From: Cyanoderma ruficeps
Lineage: Eukaryota > Chordata > Aves > Passeriformes > Timaliidae
Assembly: GCA_008694505.1 (NCBI GenBank)
Contig: VZDJ01000034.1
Coordinates: forward strand, 1,100,534 to 1,164,533
Direction of reading: 5' to 3'
Length of the DNA: 64,000 nt
In this document: positions 11,576 through 24,000 of the stretch, piece by piece
How the letters are laid out: the number at the start of each line of letters is the position of its first letter
Numbering within the stretch: position 1 is the first letter of the stretch
The notes under the pieces: generated by a model
Told to the model about the DNA's origin: nothing
Seen by the model: only the letters and a program-made list of their open reading frames with translations
Database searches by the model: none
Position numbers and translations under genes: made by a program

Positions 11576-12625
11576 AACCACATTCTCTGGAAGGATTAAT
11601 GGCAGGAGTAGCTCAGTCTGTGCTGGGCTGAGGGAATCACTCTCTCCTCTTTCTGCTGGGGTCTGGCATTTTGTCTGCACGGGGACAGTTGGGTCTGGGT
11701 GATGGATGGGCTCACACTGAGCTTCCAGAGCTGCGTGTTCTTTGGGCTGGATCCCTGTAATGAAGTCTGACAGCGCTGCTCAGGTCTGCTCTCCTGCTCA
11801 GCATTATCTTAATGAGGGGGCAGATGAAAAAGAAAACTAGATATATCTTATTTTCCCACTCAAGAGATAAACAATGCACAAATGCTAGTGAGCAGAGTTT
11901 GGAGATGCTGGAGCAGAGTTTGGAAACACTGGCCCAGAGCCTGGTGCTGCACAGAGAGGCTGTTGCACAACATCCCAACTCTTCTCACTGTAACTGGGTC
12001 ACTGCTCTCCTTCCAGAAACAGAAACATCACCTGCAAAGAGCCTGGGACCAGCAAACACCACAGTCCCCACAGGCACATGAATGACTCTGAAGGAGTTTT
12101 GCATCTCCAGGCAGGAGCAGAGGAATCAGTTTTACTTTTTGAATCACAGACCAGCTCTGAACCAAGAGATTCTGATCTTCTGCAATCTGATGGTTTACAA
12201 AGGGGGGCACATTAGAAATCTGGAACCTCCTGAATCCTGCATTTTCCAAATAGGTATTTTTGCCCAAGGTAATTTAAAATGTTTTCAAAGTAAGCAAAAC
12301 AGCTTTTTCTGGGGAAAAAAACCCCAAACTGTCCGGCCCCAGTCACCCTCCTTCATCCTTGATCCCACTAAAGACACTGTCCAATCCAGCAGACACAAAC
12401 CACCAGGTGGAAGCTTCCACACCAGTACCATGTGCCAATGCAGAGCTCACCAGATGTGCCACCAAGCATCTCCTCATCTCCTGAAGCCCAGGACACAACT
12501 CTGTCTTGGACGTCTCCTTCCCACTCCTGCACTGCTGAGGGCTCCCTCAGATCCGTGTGCTCTGGCTTTTTGGAGTAGAGTGAGGCCATCAGCCCAATGC
12601 CTTGGGTTGCAGTACGCAACCAAAA
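11576..12625. other. Non-coding stretch
   Basis: Unique sequence with no supported gene. The 189-residue plus frame at 12082-12651 has no domain features. Confidence 0.5.
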
Positions 12626-13310
12626 TGTGTAGTCTATTTTCCATCTGTTGAAACTTGTTGGGGAGGTGTTTTCTTTATCTCTTGTATGACCCATTCCTCA
12701 GAACTCCAGAGGGGAGGGGCAGGGTGTGTTCTGTTAATGGACAGCTGTTCACACCAGCTGGGGCCGTGTTCTTTATCTCTTTCATCCCATCCTCCCTCCA
12801 GGGGAGATCTGCTGTTCATGGGCCATTGAGGCTCACTGCAGGGCTGATACAATTCCATCATCCTGTGGGGAGAGGCTCCACCCAGGGGGAGGAGCCCAGC
12901 ATTCCTACCTGGATCAAAGCTGGGATTCAGAACAGCAGCACAGCCTGTCTGCACTGGATTCCCAGAGGGAGACTAGACTCATCTCACCACCATTGGACCC
13001 TTCTCCAGGATCATCTCTACTCCAACAGAACCACATCTGTCACCACACGAGGATTTAATTGGAGTCCTCCCAACACCCTGACCAACAGGGTGTCAGGTTG
13101 TATTCTGACTAAGTCAGTGTTTCTAGGATTTTTTTTGTTTGTTTGTTTTTTTGTACTACTACATTTGTATTTTTAATATTCCCAGTAAAGAATTGTTATT
13201 CCTATTCCCTTATATTTGTCTGAAAGCCTCTTAATTTAAAAACTATAATAACTTGGAGGGAGGGGAGTTTACATTCTCCGTTCCAAGGGAAGCTCCAGCT
13301 TTCCCTGGCA
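12626..13310 (+). mobile_element. ERV LTR (avian class III-like)
   Basis: About 685 bp starting TGTGTAGTCT and ending near CCTGGCA. The 3' part carries AATATTCCCAGTAAAG, a variant poly(A) signal, then AATTTAAAAACTATAATAAC and GGAGGGAGGGGAGTTTACAT, which resemble a common songbird ERV LTR. No target-site duplication was found, so ends are approximate. It abuts a reverse transcriptase fragment of opposite orientation. Confidence 0.75.
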
Positions 13311-13545
13311 GATACCATGGCTGGGTAGTTTCCATGGGCATAATTTGCTCTTTTTTCCTGAGCTGCCCTTGAAGATGGGATTGGATTTTTGATGTAGAGA
13401 TTTTGAATCTTGCATTTGGAACTTCTGTGATCACGCAGTTGCGGGCCTTTTGTATTTTTTGGTGTGTTGGCATTGAAATGAGTACATTATTTATGTAAAG
13501 TATGATTATTGTTTGTGCCCAGTGACCCAGGACCTGCCTGTCCAT
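13311..13545 (-). pseudogene. ERV pol fragment, reverse transcriptase catalytic region
   Basis: A minus-strand frame from 13545 reads through the reverse transcriptase palm region. It has the aromatic-x-D-D catalytic box position (residues 17-20 of the frame), but the two aspartates are asparagines (YINN). This is followed by a VLIS strand, a Thr after the box, and an ISTSKIQ stretch typical of retroviral RT about 30 residues later. The best part ends near 13381. The catalytic box loss and the truncation on both sides show a dead remnant. It is flanked by an LTR of opposite orientation on the left and an LTR of the same orientation on the right. Confidence 0.7.
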
Positions 13546-13562
13546 GAGTTTAACAGGTCCAT

Positions 13563-13870
13563 TGTTACAAATCAGGGTGATGCAGACTCCCCAGGCAGGT
13601 GCAAGAGAGAACCCTTTATCACAAAACCAGGCCTTTGTAAGCAGTTAGGCCTTTATCAGTTACATCCCATTTAAACACAACAAACGTAGTTCAACCAACC
13701 ACCACAAACCACGATGTGAACAGGTAATGGTTATATAACTTGTTCCACCTCTAATTCAGCTGAGTCACTTTTCCATGGTCCTTTTCTACTCAGCCAAAGT
13801 AACAGGCCCGAGCCATGATTTTACAAGGTAACAAGGCCTTTATTTTGTAAAGTTTTGCCTCTATGCAACA
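13563..13870 (-). mobile_element. Short ERV LTR, minus orientation
   Basis: A 308-bp unit which, on the minus strand, starts TGTTGCATAG and ends TTTGTAACA, so it has TG...CA ends. Inside, again on the minus strand, are TTATATAACC (TATA) and AAATAAAGGCC or GATAAAGG (poly(A) type) motifs. Immediately 5' of it in its own orientation is AAAGGAGGAGA (13871-13881), a clear polypurine tract, so it is a 3' LTR with some internal sequence. The 308-bp size fits class II (ERVK-like) avian LTRs. Confidence 0.85.
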
Positions 13871-14040
13871 TCTCCTCCTTTGGTTTTTTGTGTGAAGGGT
13901 TCATGTACCTTAAAGCCAGAACAATCTGCACCTGTAAAGCCACTGTCTTATTTTTATTACTGGTCATCTTCTGGACACAGGATAAGATACATGGAATACA
14001 GATCACAAGCAAAAAAACCCCCCATCAAATACAACCATGC
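13871..14040 (-). mobile_element. ERV internal tail next to 3' LTR
   Basis: Sequence upstream of the 308-bp LTR in its orientation begins with the polypurine tract and continues with AT-rich sequence to about 14040. A 63-residue minus frame (14012-13821) crosses into the LTR, as the ends of env genes sometimes do, but no env domain can be recognised. The outer limit is uncertain. Confidence 0.5.
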
Positions 14041-17000
14041 CACTGACATAAATGACAGTTTTGGACACCAGGTTTCCAGGCCACCTTCTGCTGGAGAAGC
14101 AGAGGCATCTTCCAGATCCAGAGGATCCTCAGCTGCAGGGAAAGGGCCCTGGGAGCCTGTGATGCTGCGTCTCAGCCCCTCTGGGCTCCCTGCAGAAGCA
14201 GAGAAGAGGGAGAGCAACATGTAATTAGCAAAAATTAGCAGGTTAACTTTGTGCCAGAGCAGAAAAGCCTCTGAAGCAGCTGCTGGGCCACAGCTGGAGC
14301 AGAGAGCCTGCCCTGAGCAAGGCAGACCTCGCTGCCATGCAGCAGGCATCATTTGATGCTCACTGGCTGGGCACCATATCTCCCTCACATCATTCCAAGA
14401 GACAAAGAGAGGAGATGGTTTCTTTCTCCTGAAAGATAAATGCCTCCAGATTGTAGCCACTCGACAGGTCCACTGAAATTCATCAGTTCTGACTTGAAAT
14501 GAAAGCTGTAATAATTCTCCCTGTTGAATAGGAGATCAAAGGCAGATTATTAGAGCTCTTGGATTACCCGGTGAGAGTGCACTTCCATCACCCACTGTGC
14601 TGCCAGTCCCCCATGTCCAGAACGACCCCTTTGACAGTGCAGCTTTGACTCCAAAGAAAAGGACAATTTTCCTGTGAGAAGGTCTGGGCCGTGCCCCTCT
14701 CCTCTGCCCACCTGTCCCCTGACTGCTGTCAGACAGCTCTGTGTGCCTCGTGGCCACGTCCTTGGCAGCCACAAGAATGGAGCGGGACATTGCTCCACCC
14801 CACAGGCACAGCAGAAGAATTCAGTGTTGGCCCAGCCCTCAGGGAAAGCCCTTCCCCACATCAAAAACCTTCTGCATCTTCTTTCCAGGGAAGGGAAGTC
14901 CCCCCCAAGATTTGGGATCTGTCCTGGCTCAGCTGCTCTCCTTTAATTAAAGACAGACCTCAAAGCAGCAAGGTAAAGCCCTGCAACCCTTCAGTGGGAC
15001 CAGGTGTCCATGTCACTCCTGTCTCTGGAGGGATGTAGGATGTTGTGCTGATTTTCCACTCTGTTCTGTGGATTCCCAGCAGGAATCAGGAGCAATCTCT
15101 ATCTCAGCCTCTCAAAACACATTTGCTGGCAGCAGCCTGTGATATGGCCACGGTCTCAATAGGCTCCACAGAGAAAATATCTCCCTTTCCCACATCTGTG
15201 TGGGTTAACTCCGCGCTGCTTGGGCCATGAGATCCCAAACTCATCCAGTCCCCTGGGCTCCCTGCTTTCCTTCTCATTTCAACCTCAGTAGCCACGTTCA
15301 CACATCCAAGCTGGCATCTGCACGTGGGTGCAGGGGAAGGTTGTGCAGGAGGAGCATAAGGTAAGGAGGCTTCAAGCTGCAGGTGGTGGCATCCTATCAG
15401 CAATGCAGCTGCTGGCCCACCCTTCCTGGCTCCTTGGTCCTGCTGGGGAGGATCTTCTCCCAGCCTAATGCTGATCTGGTGAGACAGTTGTGCCTAAACC
15501 AGCTGGAGGATGCTGGAGAGCAAATTCTCAGAATAGTTTTATTTCTCTAACAGCATTAGGCAAGTAGGCCTTTTCCAATGGCCTGGCCTGTGGATTGCTA
15601 GATTTCCACCAGAACAGGCTGGTAAACATCATCTGACATCCCTGGCTCGGCACAGTTGGGACACAGACTTTTGCTCCAGGTGCAGCAGAGCTGGGTCTGG
15701 GCTGTGGGCTGCATGCCCAGCAGTGCCTGGGAACAGCCAGGGGACCAGGCCCTGCAGAATCCACACAGAGGGAACTTTATCTCCATGCAAAACGTGTTGC
15801 ACATGACAGAGTGAATTTCATCCCTGGAGAGATTTTTTTTTTCCCCCTGAGACCAGGTTTGCTGAGCTTAGGTCTGAAATGAGGGACCATAATAAGTCCA
15901 TTAGCTATCCTGAGCACACGGTTCAGTCTGTGATCCCTCATTTTACAAAGGGCTAAACACGGAGAGGATATAGCAGTGGAAGTGAGGGAACCTCTGACAT
16001 TTTGCACAGCTCTGATGTGAAAATCTGTGCTGGGGTGAAAGTGGGGTTATGTGGGACTTATTTCTCTGACTGAAACGTGATCCTGGTAATCAAGCCTCTC
16101 ATGCTGTAGCTGCTCTTCTTTTCTGCAGGATGGGCATGAGGTGTCTTACACCAAAGGGTGTCTGGGGACATGGAGTACGTGTGTTGGGGGTGTCCCGTGG
16201 AGGGATGGGGAGTCCTGCAGTTGGGTGTCCTGTGATACACCCAACCACAAAGGAACCCTCAGTCACAGGGTATCCCAGAGAATGGAAAGTCCTGAAGACA
16301 CAGCTATTGATACAAGACATTGAGCACCCTGAGAAGAGACACTTCGGGTAGATTTTTACTGGGTACCAGCCTGGCTGGCTGCAGGGAAATGTCTGCAGCT
16401 GGGCAGAAAGCAGAAAAAAAAGGTCCCACCACTGGGGCTCCGATAATGAAGAAACGACCCTGCAATTTGTAGCAGAGGCCAGAATTTTGGAAGCCAATCT
16501 TGTGGCTTTTGAAGTGCAAACCAGCACAACACACCCCCCCCCCCCATTACCCAGGTCACCCTGGGAACAGCCCCAGCCCTTTATGTCACCTCCAGCCCAG
16601 AAGGTTTCCTGGACCCCCAAGCACAGCCCCCGCCGGACACTCGCACAGATGAAACTGCTGAGCAAGATCAAACACAAACCATTCCCCAGGCTCCCCCCTG
16701 CCTGCTCCAGCTGCCCGATAATCCCTCCGACTGAAAGGGAACCTGAACCCTGACCGGTTTCGTGCACTGGGAAATGGAGCTGAGCCCCCAAAACCCTCTT
16801 TGTGCAGGGATAATGGTCCCGGTGCCCTCCATCCCCACACTGTTCCAATCCCCACTGGCACTGACCAGTCGAAGATGGGAGGATGAGCTCTGGAGCTATC
16901 ACCACTCTGAGCTTCAATCCAGCACAAACCAAACTTTTTGTTTAAGGTAGTAGTTTAAAAAAAAGAAAAAAGGCAAAAAGAAAAAAAAAAGGCAAAAAGC

Positions 17001-19247
17001 AGCATACGTCTTTGATCTTGAATAAAGCTTTTATCACAGCGCCTTCAGTCCCGGTGAGCAAAGGGGATTATCTTTCCCTCGCACAAAAGTTCACCTCCTG
17101 GTGCAGGTCACAGGAGGAAGATTTCACTGGAGTGGGAGGCATTTTCTCTGGGGCATTCACCTCAAGTCCGGCAGGCAGCTGCTCCCAGAGAAACCTTTTT
17201 ATGAGCTAACCTACTGCCTCAAATCCTTTCACATGCAAAGGGAACAAAAATAAGAACCCTCCAAAAGAAAGAAGCAGACGAAAACTCCCTGACAATCACT
17301 GCCAGCCTCATTTAGCAGCAAAGACCTCAGCTCAGCATCTTGCCAGCTCTCCTCACTCCCAGGGAACAGCCAGGACTCAGGGAAGCCACTTGAGGCTGTG
17401 TCCTGGCCCAAATCCAGCCTGTGTGCAGCCAGAGGAGGGACTGGATTTAGCCTTCTGCAGGGTCTGGTCTGGATTTGGGCAAAGGTGTCCCCATGATGCT
17501 GCTACCCATGTCAGGCAGGCTGGATCCATGAGGATCATCCCTTTACCCACAACAGGTTAATTCCAGAGGTGTTTTCTGCCTGCAGTGGGGCTCATCGCCT
17601 GTGCTCTGGGCAGCCTCCCTGCCCTCACCTGCCCCTCCTCTGTGTATCAGGCCGGCAGTGCCATTATCCCAGATAATGGGATTTACCCACAGCGCCTCAA
17701 AACCGCTGCCTGCTCCCAGGATGTGGCGAGACCTGGAGGCAGGAGGCAGCTTCACCAGCACACCGTGACCTGCCCATGGGGACACTGAGGTCTGGCAGGG
17801 CTGCCTGAGGTGCAGCACCCACCCCCAGTCTCCTGCAGCCTTCGGGAGCCCTGGGGAGCAGGGTGGTGCTGGCCACCTGGTCAAGGAATGGTGCTGAGGC
17901 CCAAGTTCTCCCTCTCCCAGGACGTTAATGGAAGTGACAAATATGCTTTGACATCAATTATGTTGCTTTCTTGTTCAGCCAAGAAGTAATTAACTTAAGT
18001 GAAGCAATTAGGTAAACTTATCAAGTGAAGTTCGCAGTACCTTAAACAAACAGCTAATTGGGCTGGGAAGGAGTGGAGGTAAAGGGGGATAGGATGAAAC
18101 ACCCCAAAGGGGCCTGGGGGTCTCCAGGGGCTGAGGTTGCTGCAGGCATCAGTTCAAGGGGGAAATTCTGTGACAGGGATGTCTGGAGTGAAACATCCCT
18201 CCTCCCATCCATACTGCTGAAATTGTCCCTCCTGCTCTTTTCAGGACACAGGCAAGAGGAAAAGACACAGCCTCAGGGGTCTGTTAAGAGCAGTGGTAAG
18301 AGATGAATTGATCGATGGTGACCCCCACTGTGAACAAGAGACTGTACAAGCAGGTCTCAAAGCATTTGCTGATAATAACAGGTGAGGCAGAGGATGGACA
18401 TGGACACTCAGTGATGGATTCCCTGCAGGGACAGCAAAGACACAAGTGACTGTGTCACATTCTCAGCTTTCTCCACTAGAGGAGTGGGAAGGGCTGGGGT
18501 ATTCTGCTGGGACAGATGTTCACAGGGCACTGTCCCGTGGAAAGGAGGGACAGACACATGGAGAGAAGTGCTATGGCCCAGAAATACTCCTGGAAGCCCC
18601 TGTGCTCCCTGGACCTCATCACTTTATAAAAGACTTAAAACTCTAAAAAAAGTCCTTCAAGAATGACAGAGAGCCAGCATAGCCAGGCCAGGCACCAGCC
18701 TCATGTCATGTGTGGAAATGGATGCTGTGTCCCCCAGCCTGTGCCACTCCCTCAGGCAATTGGTGCCACCACACCGCTCTGGGACACAGTCACTGTTCAA
18801 AGACCCTTTCAGATTATTTCCAATTATTTTCCCCATGGTGTGTCCAGTCCACTGCCCTACCTTTCAAGCCAATAAACTGCTAAATTTGAAGATCTGATTT
18901 CCAGATTTCAGAAGAATCCACGGCACAAGCAGCTTTTAAAGGTTGCTAACGTGTCGAATCAAAATGCAATACTATAAATCATTAATGCACCCCTGTGTCG
19001 CAATGAAGCTGGAATATTTTAATCACTGAATAATGAAGTCAATACTCACAAATCTCAGCTGTCATTAGAAGATTCACATGCCTCTGTGCACCCTGCTGGA
19101 GAGGAAATTTTGCAAGAGGACTGGATTTGCCCAGAGGAAGTGCAGGCAGGAGCACTGCAGCAGCGATGGGACACGAGTGGGTGGGTTTTGCAGCTCAGTT
19201 TTGTGACCAGCAGTGAGTCAGCAGGCTGCTCTGAGCAACGTGATGGA
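14041..19247. other. Non-coding stretch with AT-rich islands
   Basis: No supported gene. Simple repeats include a C run near 16533-16545 and an A-rich GGCAAAAAG tract at 16957-17000. AT-rich low-repeat patches at 17930-18060 (TCAATTATG, AAGTAATTAACTTAAG) and 18900-19080 (CATTAATGCAC, TTTTAATCACTGAATAATG) look like candidate conserved non-coding elements, by composition only. Confidence 0.5.
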
Positions 19248-19530
19248 CTTTTTACAAAGGTATGCAGTGACAGGGCAAGGGGGAATAGGTTTAAACCGAA
19301 AGACAGAAAATTTAGATTAGCTATTAGGAAGAAATTCTTCCCTGGGAGGCTGATGAGGCCCTGGCACAGGTTGCCAGAGCAGCTGTCAGGGCCCCACCCC
19401 TGGAAGTGTCCAAGACCAGGCTGGACAGGGCTTAGAACAACGTGGGATAGCAAAAGGTAAAGGTAAGGAGTGGAAAAGGATGAGCTTTAAGGTGTCCTTC
19501 CAACCCAAACCTCTTTGGGATTCTGTGACT
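19248..19530 (+). mobile_element. CR1 LINE 3' end
   Basis: Plus-orientation CR1: TTAGGAAGAAATTCTTCCCT, CCTGGAAGTGTCCAAGACCA, GGTGTCCTTCCAACCCAAAC and a GGGATTCTGTGACT end. Confidence 0.95.
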
Positions 19531-20294
19531 GCTAAAAGAAAGAAACTCAAGCTAAGTGTGACATGGTTCCTGGTAGGAATAACAGTGGCTGGAGCATTTA
19601 CAGCTTGGATGAGCACTGGGATTTTGAAGTGAACAATACCAGGCTGCTCACCTTGGTACCAGGAGAGTTTTATCCCCTCCCATTGAGGACAGCCTAGAGT
19701 GGGAATGTCCTGCATCCAGGACCAGACACCATCCTAGAGCTGGAAAAGTCCTGGAGACAACAGTGTGGAGAGAAGCAGAAAGGGCAGAGCTGAACAGAAG
19801 GCAGAAGGGCAAAGTTAGAACAGCTCTGTGAGTGCTGGGACATGCCTGCAGGCAGCAGGAGCCACTGTGTCCCTGGCACAGATGGAGCATGTGGCTCGGA
19901 GCTGCAGCAACTGTGTGGGTGGGAGGAGGGCTGGTCCTGCCAGGGAAAAGGGGAGCAGGCATCAGACACTGCTGAGCAACAGCAGCTCCCTCAAAGAAAG
20001 AAAACCCCTGGAAGTGCAGCATCAGGATGGCAAAGAGCCACTGCCAGCACAGAGGCTGAACACAGAGAGAAGGGCTGATGGCTCTGCTTGCCTTGGTTAG
20101 GATGTTCACAGAGATGCACTGCTCAGGTGCGTGGTCCCACCACTTCTAGGACACGCCTCGTGGTGTCTTGCACTGTGACAACAAGCCTGAGGCCCCAACA
20201 CTGCAGTGGAGCTGCCACCCAGCTGCATGTCTGAACAGCCATGGAACCGGTCAGAACACTCATACTGCCAGATGAACATCACCAGGACAAGAGA
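19531..20294. other. Non-coding stretch
   Basis: Unique sequence between two CR1 copies and a microsatellite. Nothing recognised. Confidence 0.5.
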
Positions 20295-20347
20295 AACAGA
20301 GGGACAGAGGGACAGAGGGACAGAGGGACAGAGGGACAGGGGGACAG
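20295..20347. repeat. AGGGACAG microsatellite
   Basis: About six copies of the 8-bp unit AGGGACAG, ending at an ambiguous base N at 20347. The N suggests uncertain repeat length in the assembly. Confidence 0.95.
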
Positions 20348-20639
20348 NAATGGTCGCCTGAACCACAGGAAACCTCCCTGGCTCTGCACAGAGCAGACCA
20401 AAGTACTGCACACCCTGGATAAGTGGCACAACTTCGAGTCAGATATTCCTCCCTCAGGAACCTGGTGAGACAAACTGTCCACCTCGAGTTGTCCTGCTCC
20501 GACCTGTCTTGGCACTAGGATTGCACTGGAGCCCACACTTAAAAGTCTTTTGGGTTTGGTCCTTTTTTTCTCTAGTTGAAGAATGGAAGCAGCACTCTTG
20601 AGTTCAGTGTTTGCTTAGACTGGAGGAGGACATTTTCAG

Positions 20640-20925
20640 GGGCATGTAGTAACAGGACAGAAGAAATGGCCTTAAGGTGAACAAGGGTAGATTTAGATTG
20701 GATATTAGGAAGAAATTCTTCCCTGTGAGGGTGGGCAGGCCCTGGCACAGGGTGCCCAGAGAGGCTGTGGCTGCCCTTGGATCCCTGGAAGTGTCCAAGG
20801 CCAGGTTGGATGGGGCTTGGAGCACCCTGGGATAGTGAAAGGTGTCCCTGCCCATGGCAGGGGGTGGAACTGGGTGGGCTTTGAGGTCCCTTCCCATACA
20901 AAACATTGTAAGCTTCTATGATAGT
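20640..20925 (+). mobile_element. CR1 LINE 3' end
   Basis: Plus-orientation CR1: GATATTAGGAAGAAATTCTT, GAAGTGTCCAAGGCCAGGTT, GGGGCTTGGAGCACCCTGGG, GGCAGGGGGTGGAACTGG and GAGGTCCCTTCC. Confidence 0.97.
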
Positions 20926-21013
20926 TCTCTGTTCCAGTTAAAGAAACATAGCTAAAGCCATGGATTCAATCCTCAGGGGAAAAACTGAAAAGATCTGTCA
21001 AAAATTAGCAATC

Positions 21014-21095
21014 ACAGAATGACAGAGTAAGTGGAGGTTGGACAGAAGCTCTGAAAATCACCTGGTCCACCACAACCCCCTGCTGAAATCATTGT
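21014..21095 (-). mobile_element. Older CR1 fragment
   Basis: CAGAATGACAGAGT, GGAGGTTGGACAGAAGC and CACAACCCCCTGCTGAAAT match the reverse-orientation CR1 3' end with several changes, so it is an older copy than its neighbours. Confidence 0.7.
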
Positions 21096-24000
21096 TGTAC
21101 CTTTTTCTCCCAACTTTACTAAGGCCTCAGACATGGCCCACTGGTGGAGCTGGTTACATCTCAGGGTGTAACAGCACAGAGGCACAGCAGGACACACAGC
21201 TGGCATCCTTCTGTGGGTGACATCAACATCAACATCAGCAGTGCCCATCAGATGTCTCACTCTCTTTGAGGTTGTGATTTAACAGTTGGAGCTTTCTGAA
21301 ACTGCTCCCCTAGGTAAGAGGGGCCTGGAGCAAGTCCTGCCAACCAATCCCTGAGTTAATTACAACCTGGACAACACCATAGGCTTTGCAGCAGTGTAAC
21401 AGGGTTTGGCCCCCCAACAGTGATAGCCAAAATATTTACTTACACTCTGAGGGGATACAGTGCTCCAAAGGGATTTCTTTCCCCCTCAGGCTACTACAGA
21501 ACTGTTCATGTGGGTGGCAGAGGATTTTCACCTTTAGTGCACGAGTCTGGTCACCTCTGAAGAGGAGACCCTGAGTGAGCTGAACCAGCATGGCAAATCC
21601 CATTTCCTCATTGATTTTCTTGCAGGATGCTCTGGAGGTAGCTGGGTGTATGTATTTGTGTGAGCAAGGGATATTAGAGACTCATGCCGCGAGATTATAA
21701 CCAACACCAAAGGTTGTTCTCTCCTAAACCCCTCTTTTAAGGCATTAACGAATTTAAAAAACCCCAAGTCTTTGTGCTGGAGATGTCTCAAGCTTCATCA
21801 CAGATGAAAGGTTTTTTTGGGGAAAACCTGAGCCAAAATCTCTGTGGCTGTGTTCTGCCTGAGCACAGGCAGAGCCTGAGCCTGTGTTTAAAAAAAAAAA
21901 AAGGGGGGGGGGGGGAAGAGGCGGGGGAAGTGCTCCCTGGTAATACTGTTTGTCATAATCCTCTCTTCCATCATCCTGCCCAGCAACAGCAGCTTGGGTC
22001 TGCCCCTGCTTGCTCCTCCTCTGAGAACAGGCTCCTGTGTGCACCTTCCTGCTCCCCCTTTCCCACTGGAGCCATCCAGTGCCCTGATCCACGTGTAAGA
22101 TGTCCTCCCAGACCATCCCTTGGGCAGGCAGCTGGAAACTCTTGCCCCTCCATCCCCTCCCTGCGGCTCCAGGGCAGAGTGACCAGGCTGATTCCCCTTC
22201 TCAGTGCCAACAGGGCCATCAGCAATGCCAGGACAAGGCAGGGAGCAAAGAGGCTCAGCCCAGATTCAGATTCAGGAGTCATGTGGGCCACGATTCCACA
22301 CGGTTGTGATGGCAAACCTCATCCACCCCATGCAGCACACACAGTAAAGAGCGCAGAGGAAGAGTCGGCAGGAGAGCTCACTGAAGTCAGGGAGGGACAC
22401 GGCACACTGGGCAGGGCCAGAAGGAAACGGAGCAACCCCTCGTTAAGCAGAGACCTGCCCCAAACACACCAGAGAAGAGGGTGGGGATAGCTCCCCTCAG
22501 AGCAGGAGGGAGGCAGCCCTCATCACTGCCCCGAATTAAACAGCTTCTGCAGGTGAAGCTGCCACAGGCTTGTTGAGGGCCCTCAGAGCTCCAGCCCTGT
22601 GCTTTCCTCCCAGGCACTGCCATCGGTGCTGGGGCTCAGCAGGGCACAGGGCCAGGCCAGCAGAGGGACTCTGAGAACCAGAGATCACTGGAGATGCCAA
22701 AGCCTGAACCCTCAGGGCCCAGCCAGTGTCCCCAGGGGATGAGAAGATCCTACAACCCCTGCTGAAGCCTGCTGCCAATTTGGGGCTCCATTCATCCCCC
22801 TGACCTGCAGCCATTGATTCCAGCTGCTTTGGGATTGTTTTTTGCTTCCCATCATGGCAGACAGGAGTTTCCATGCTTAAACCAACACCGGTTAGTCCCA
22901 CCTCAAATTACAGGTCTGGGTAATCCCCCCAGCCCAGGGGAAGGGATTGTTCCCAACAGGAGACCTCTCCCTGCAAGCACCTGGCCTGAGCACAGCCCCA
23001 GGAATGAGCTTGTGACACAGAAAAAGGAAATAATTGTATTTGATCGCTTTGGCAAGATGAGCTGCCTGCTCCCTGAGGGGAAAGGGGAGGCAGGAGCCCT
23101 GCGGGTGTCACAGGGTTTTGGAGGGGGGAGAGCAGCGGGGCGGGCTCAGGGACAGGAGCGTGTGGGGCTGTCCTGGGCATCCCACAGCCCTGCCGGGGGA
23201 TCGGCCGTGGCTGACACACGGAGGAGTGCAGGGACCTGAGCACCCCGTCTCTTCCCAGAGCTGCTCCAATACGCTCGAAATAATCTCTGGAGCATCTGCA
23301 ATTCTTTGCCAAGTGCTGAATCATCTTCCTGCAACGTTTGCATTAGGAATGCAGGAGTGGTAGAGCCCTTTGCAGAGAGCCAGGGAGGCGGGGACAGCTG
23401 CCGCCACCTCGCAAGGAGAGTAGCAGCAAGAATGTGCTCTCTGTGCTGCCTGCTCTGCCGGCCCGAAGTGCCAAGGCTCAGCAAACACCTGGGCACATCC
23501 CAGAGGGATACTGGCTGAGAGCCTGGACACATGGCAAGGCTGAGGGTTTGGTTTCGTCACCATGAAATGAGTCACTGTGAGCCCCCAAAGCAAGTCCAGC
23601 CTGCCCTCATCCTCCACTAGAGCTGTAGAGAGACCCAACATCACATGCGCAAAGCTCCTGAAATCCCAAATCCTAACCCCTACCGTGGGTTCCCATCAGC
23701 TGCATCAGCTCCTGGCCAGCTGTAACACCAATGATCTGAACCAGCTCACCGGGGGAGCAGCAATGCCTCGCCTTTAAAACAGAAAAATCCTCGGGGCCAC
23801 AGAGAAATGGATGAGTAAAAAGGGTGTATTTATTTAGACTTTGACAGAAACTTTGATAAAATTCTACACTGGGGGATTTGAAATCTTTCAGCATATCCTG
23901 GTTACACACAAGGACACAAGAACTCGTGTGTGTTTAATAGATCTACTGAGATGTGGCAGATAGCAAAGGATTATCTGGGTTAGTCAGTGTGAGAGGATGG

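Noticed and set aside
13957..14460. 167-residue minus-strand frame as a possible env gene
   Set aside because: It has one hydrophobic stretch but no fusion-peptide, CX6CC or furin-like pattern. Its link to the adjacent LTR is not proven.
20241..20468. Frame across the AGGGACAG microsatellite
   Set aside because: A low-complexity translation interrupted by an ambiguous base.
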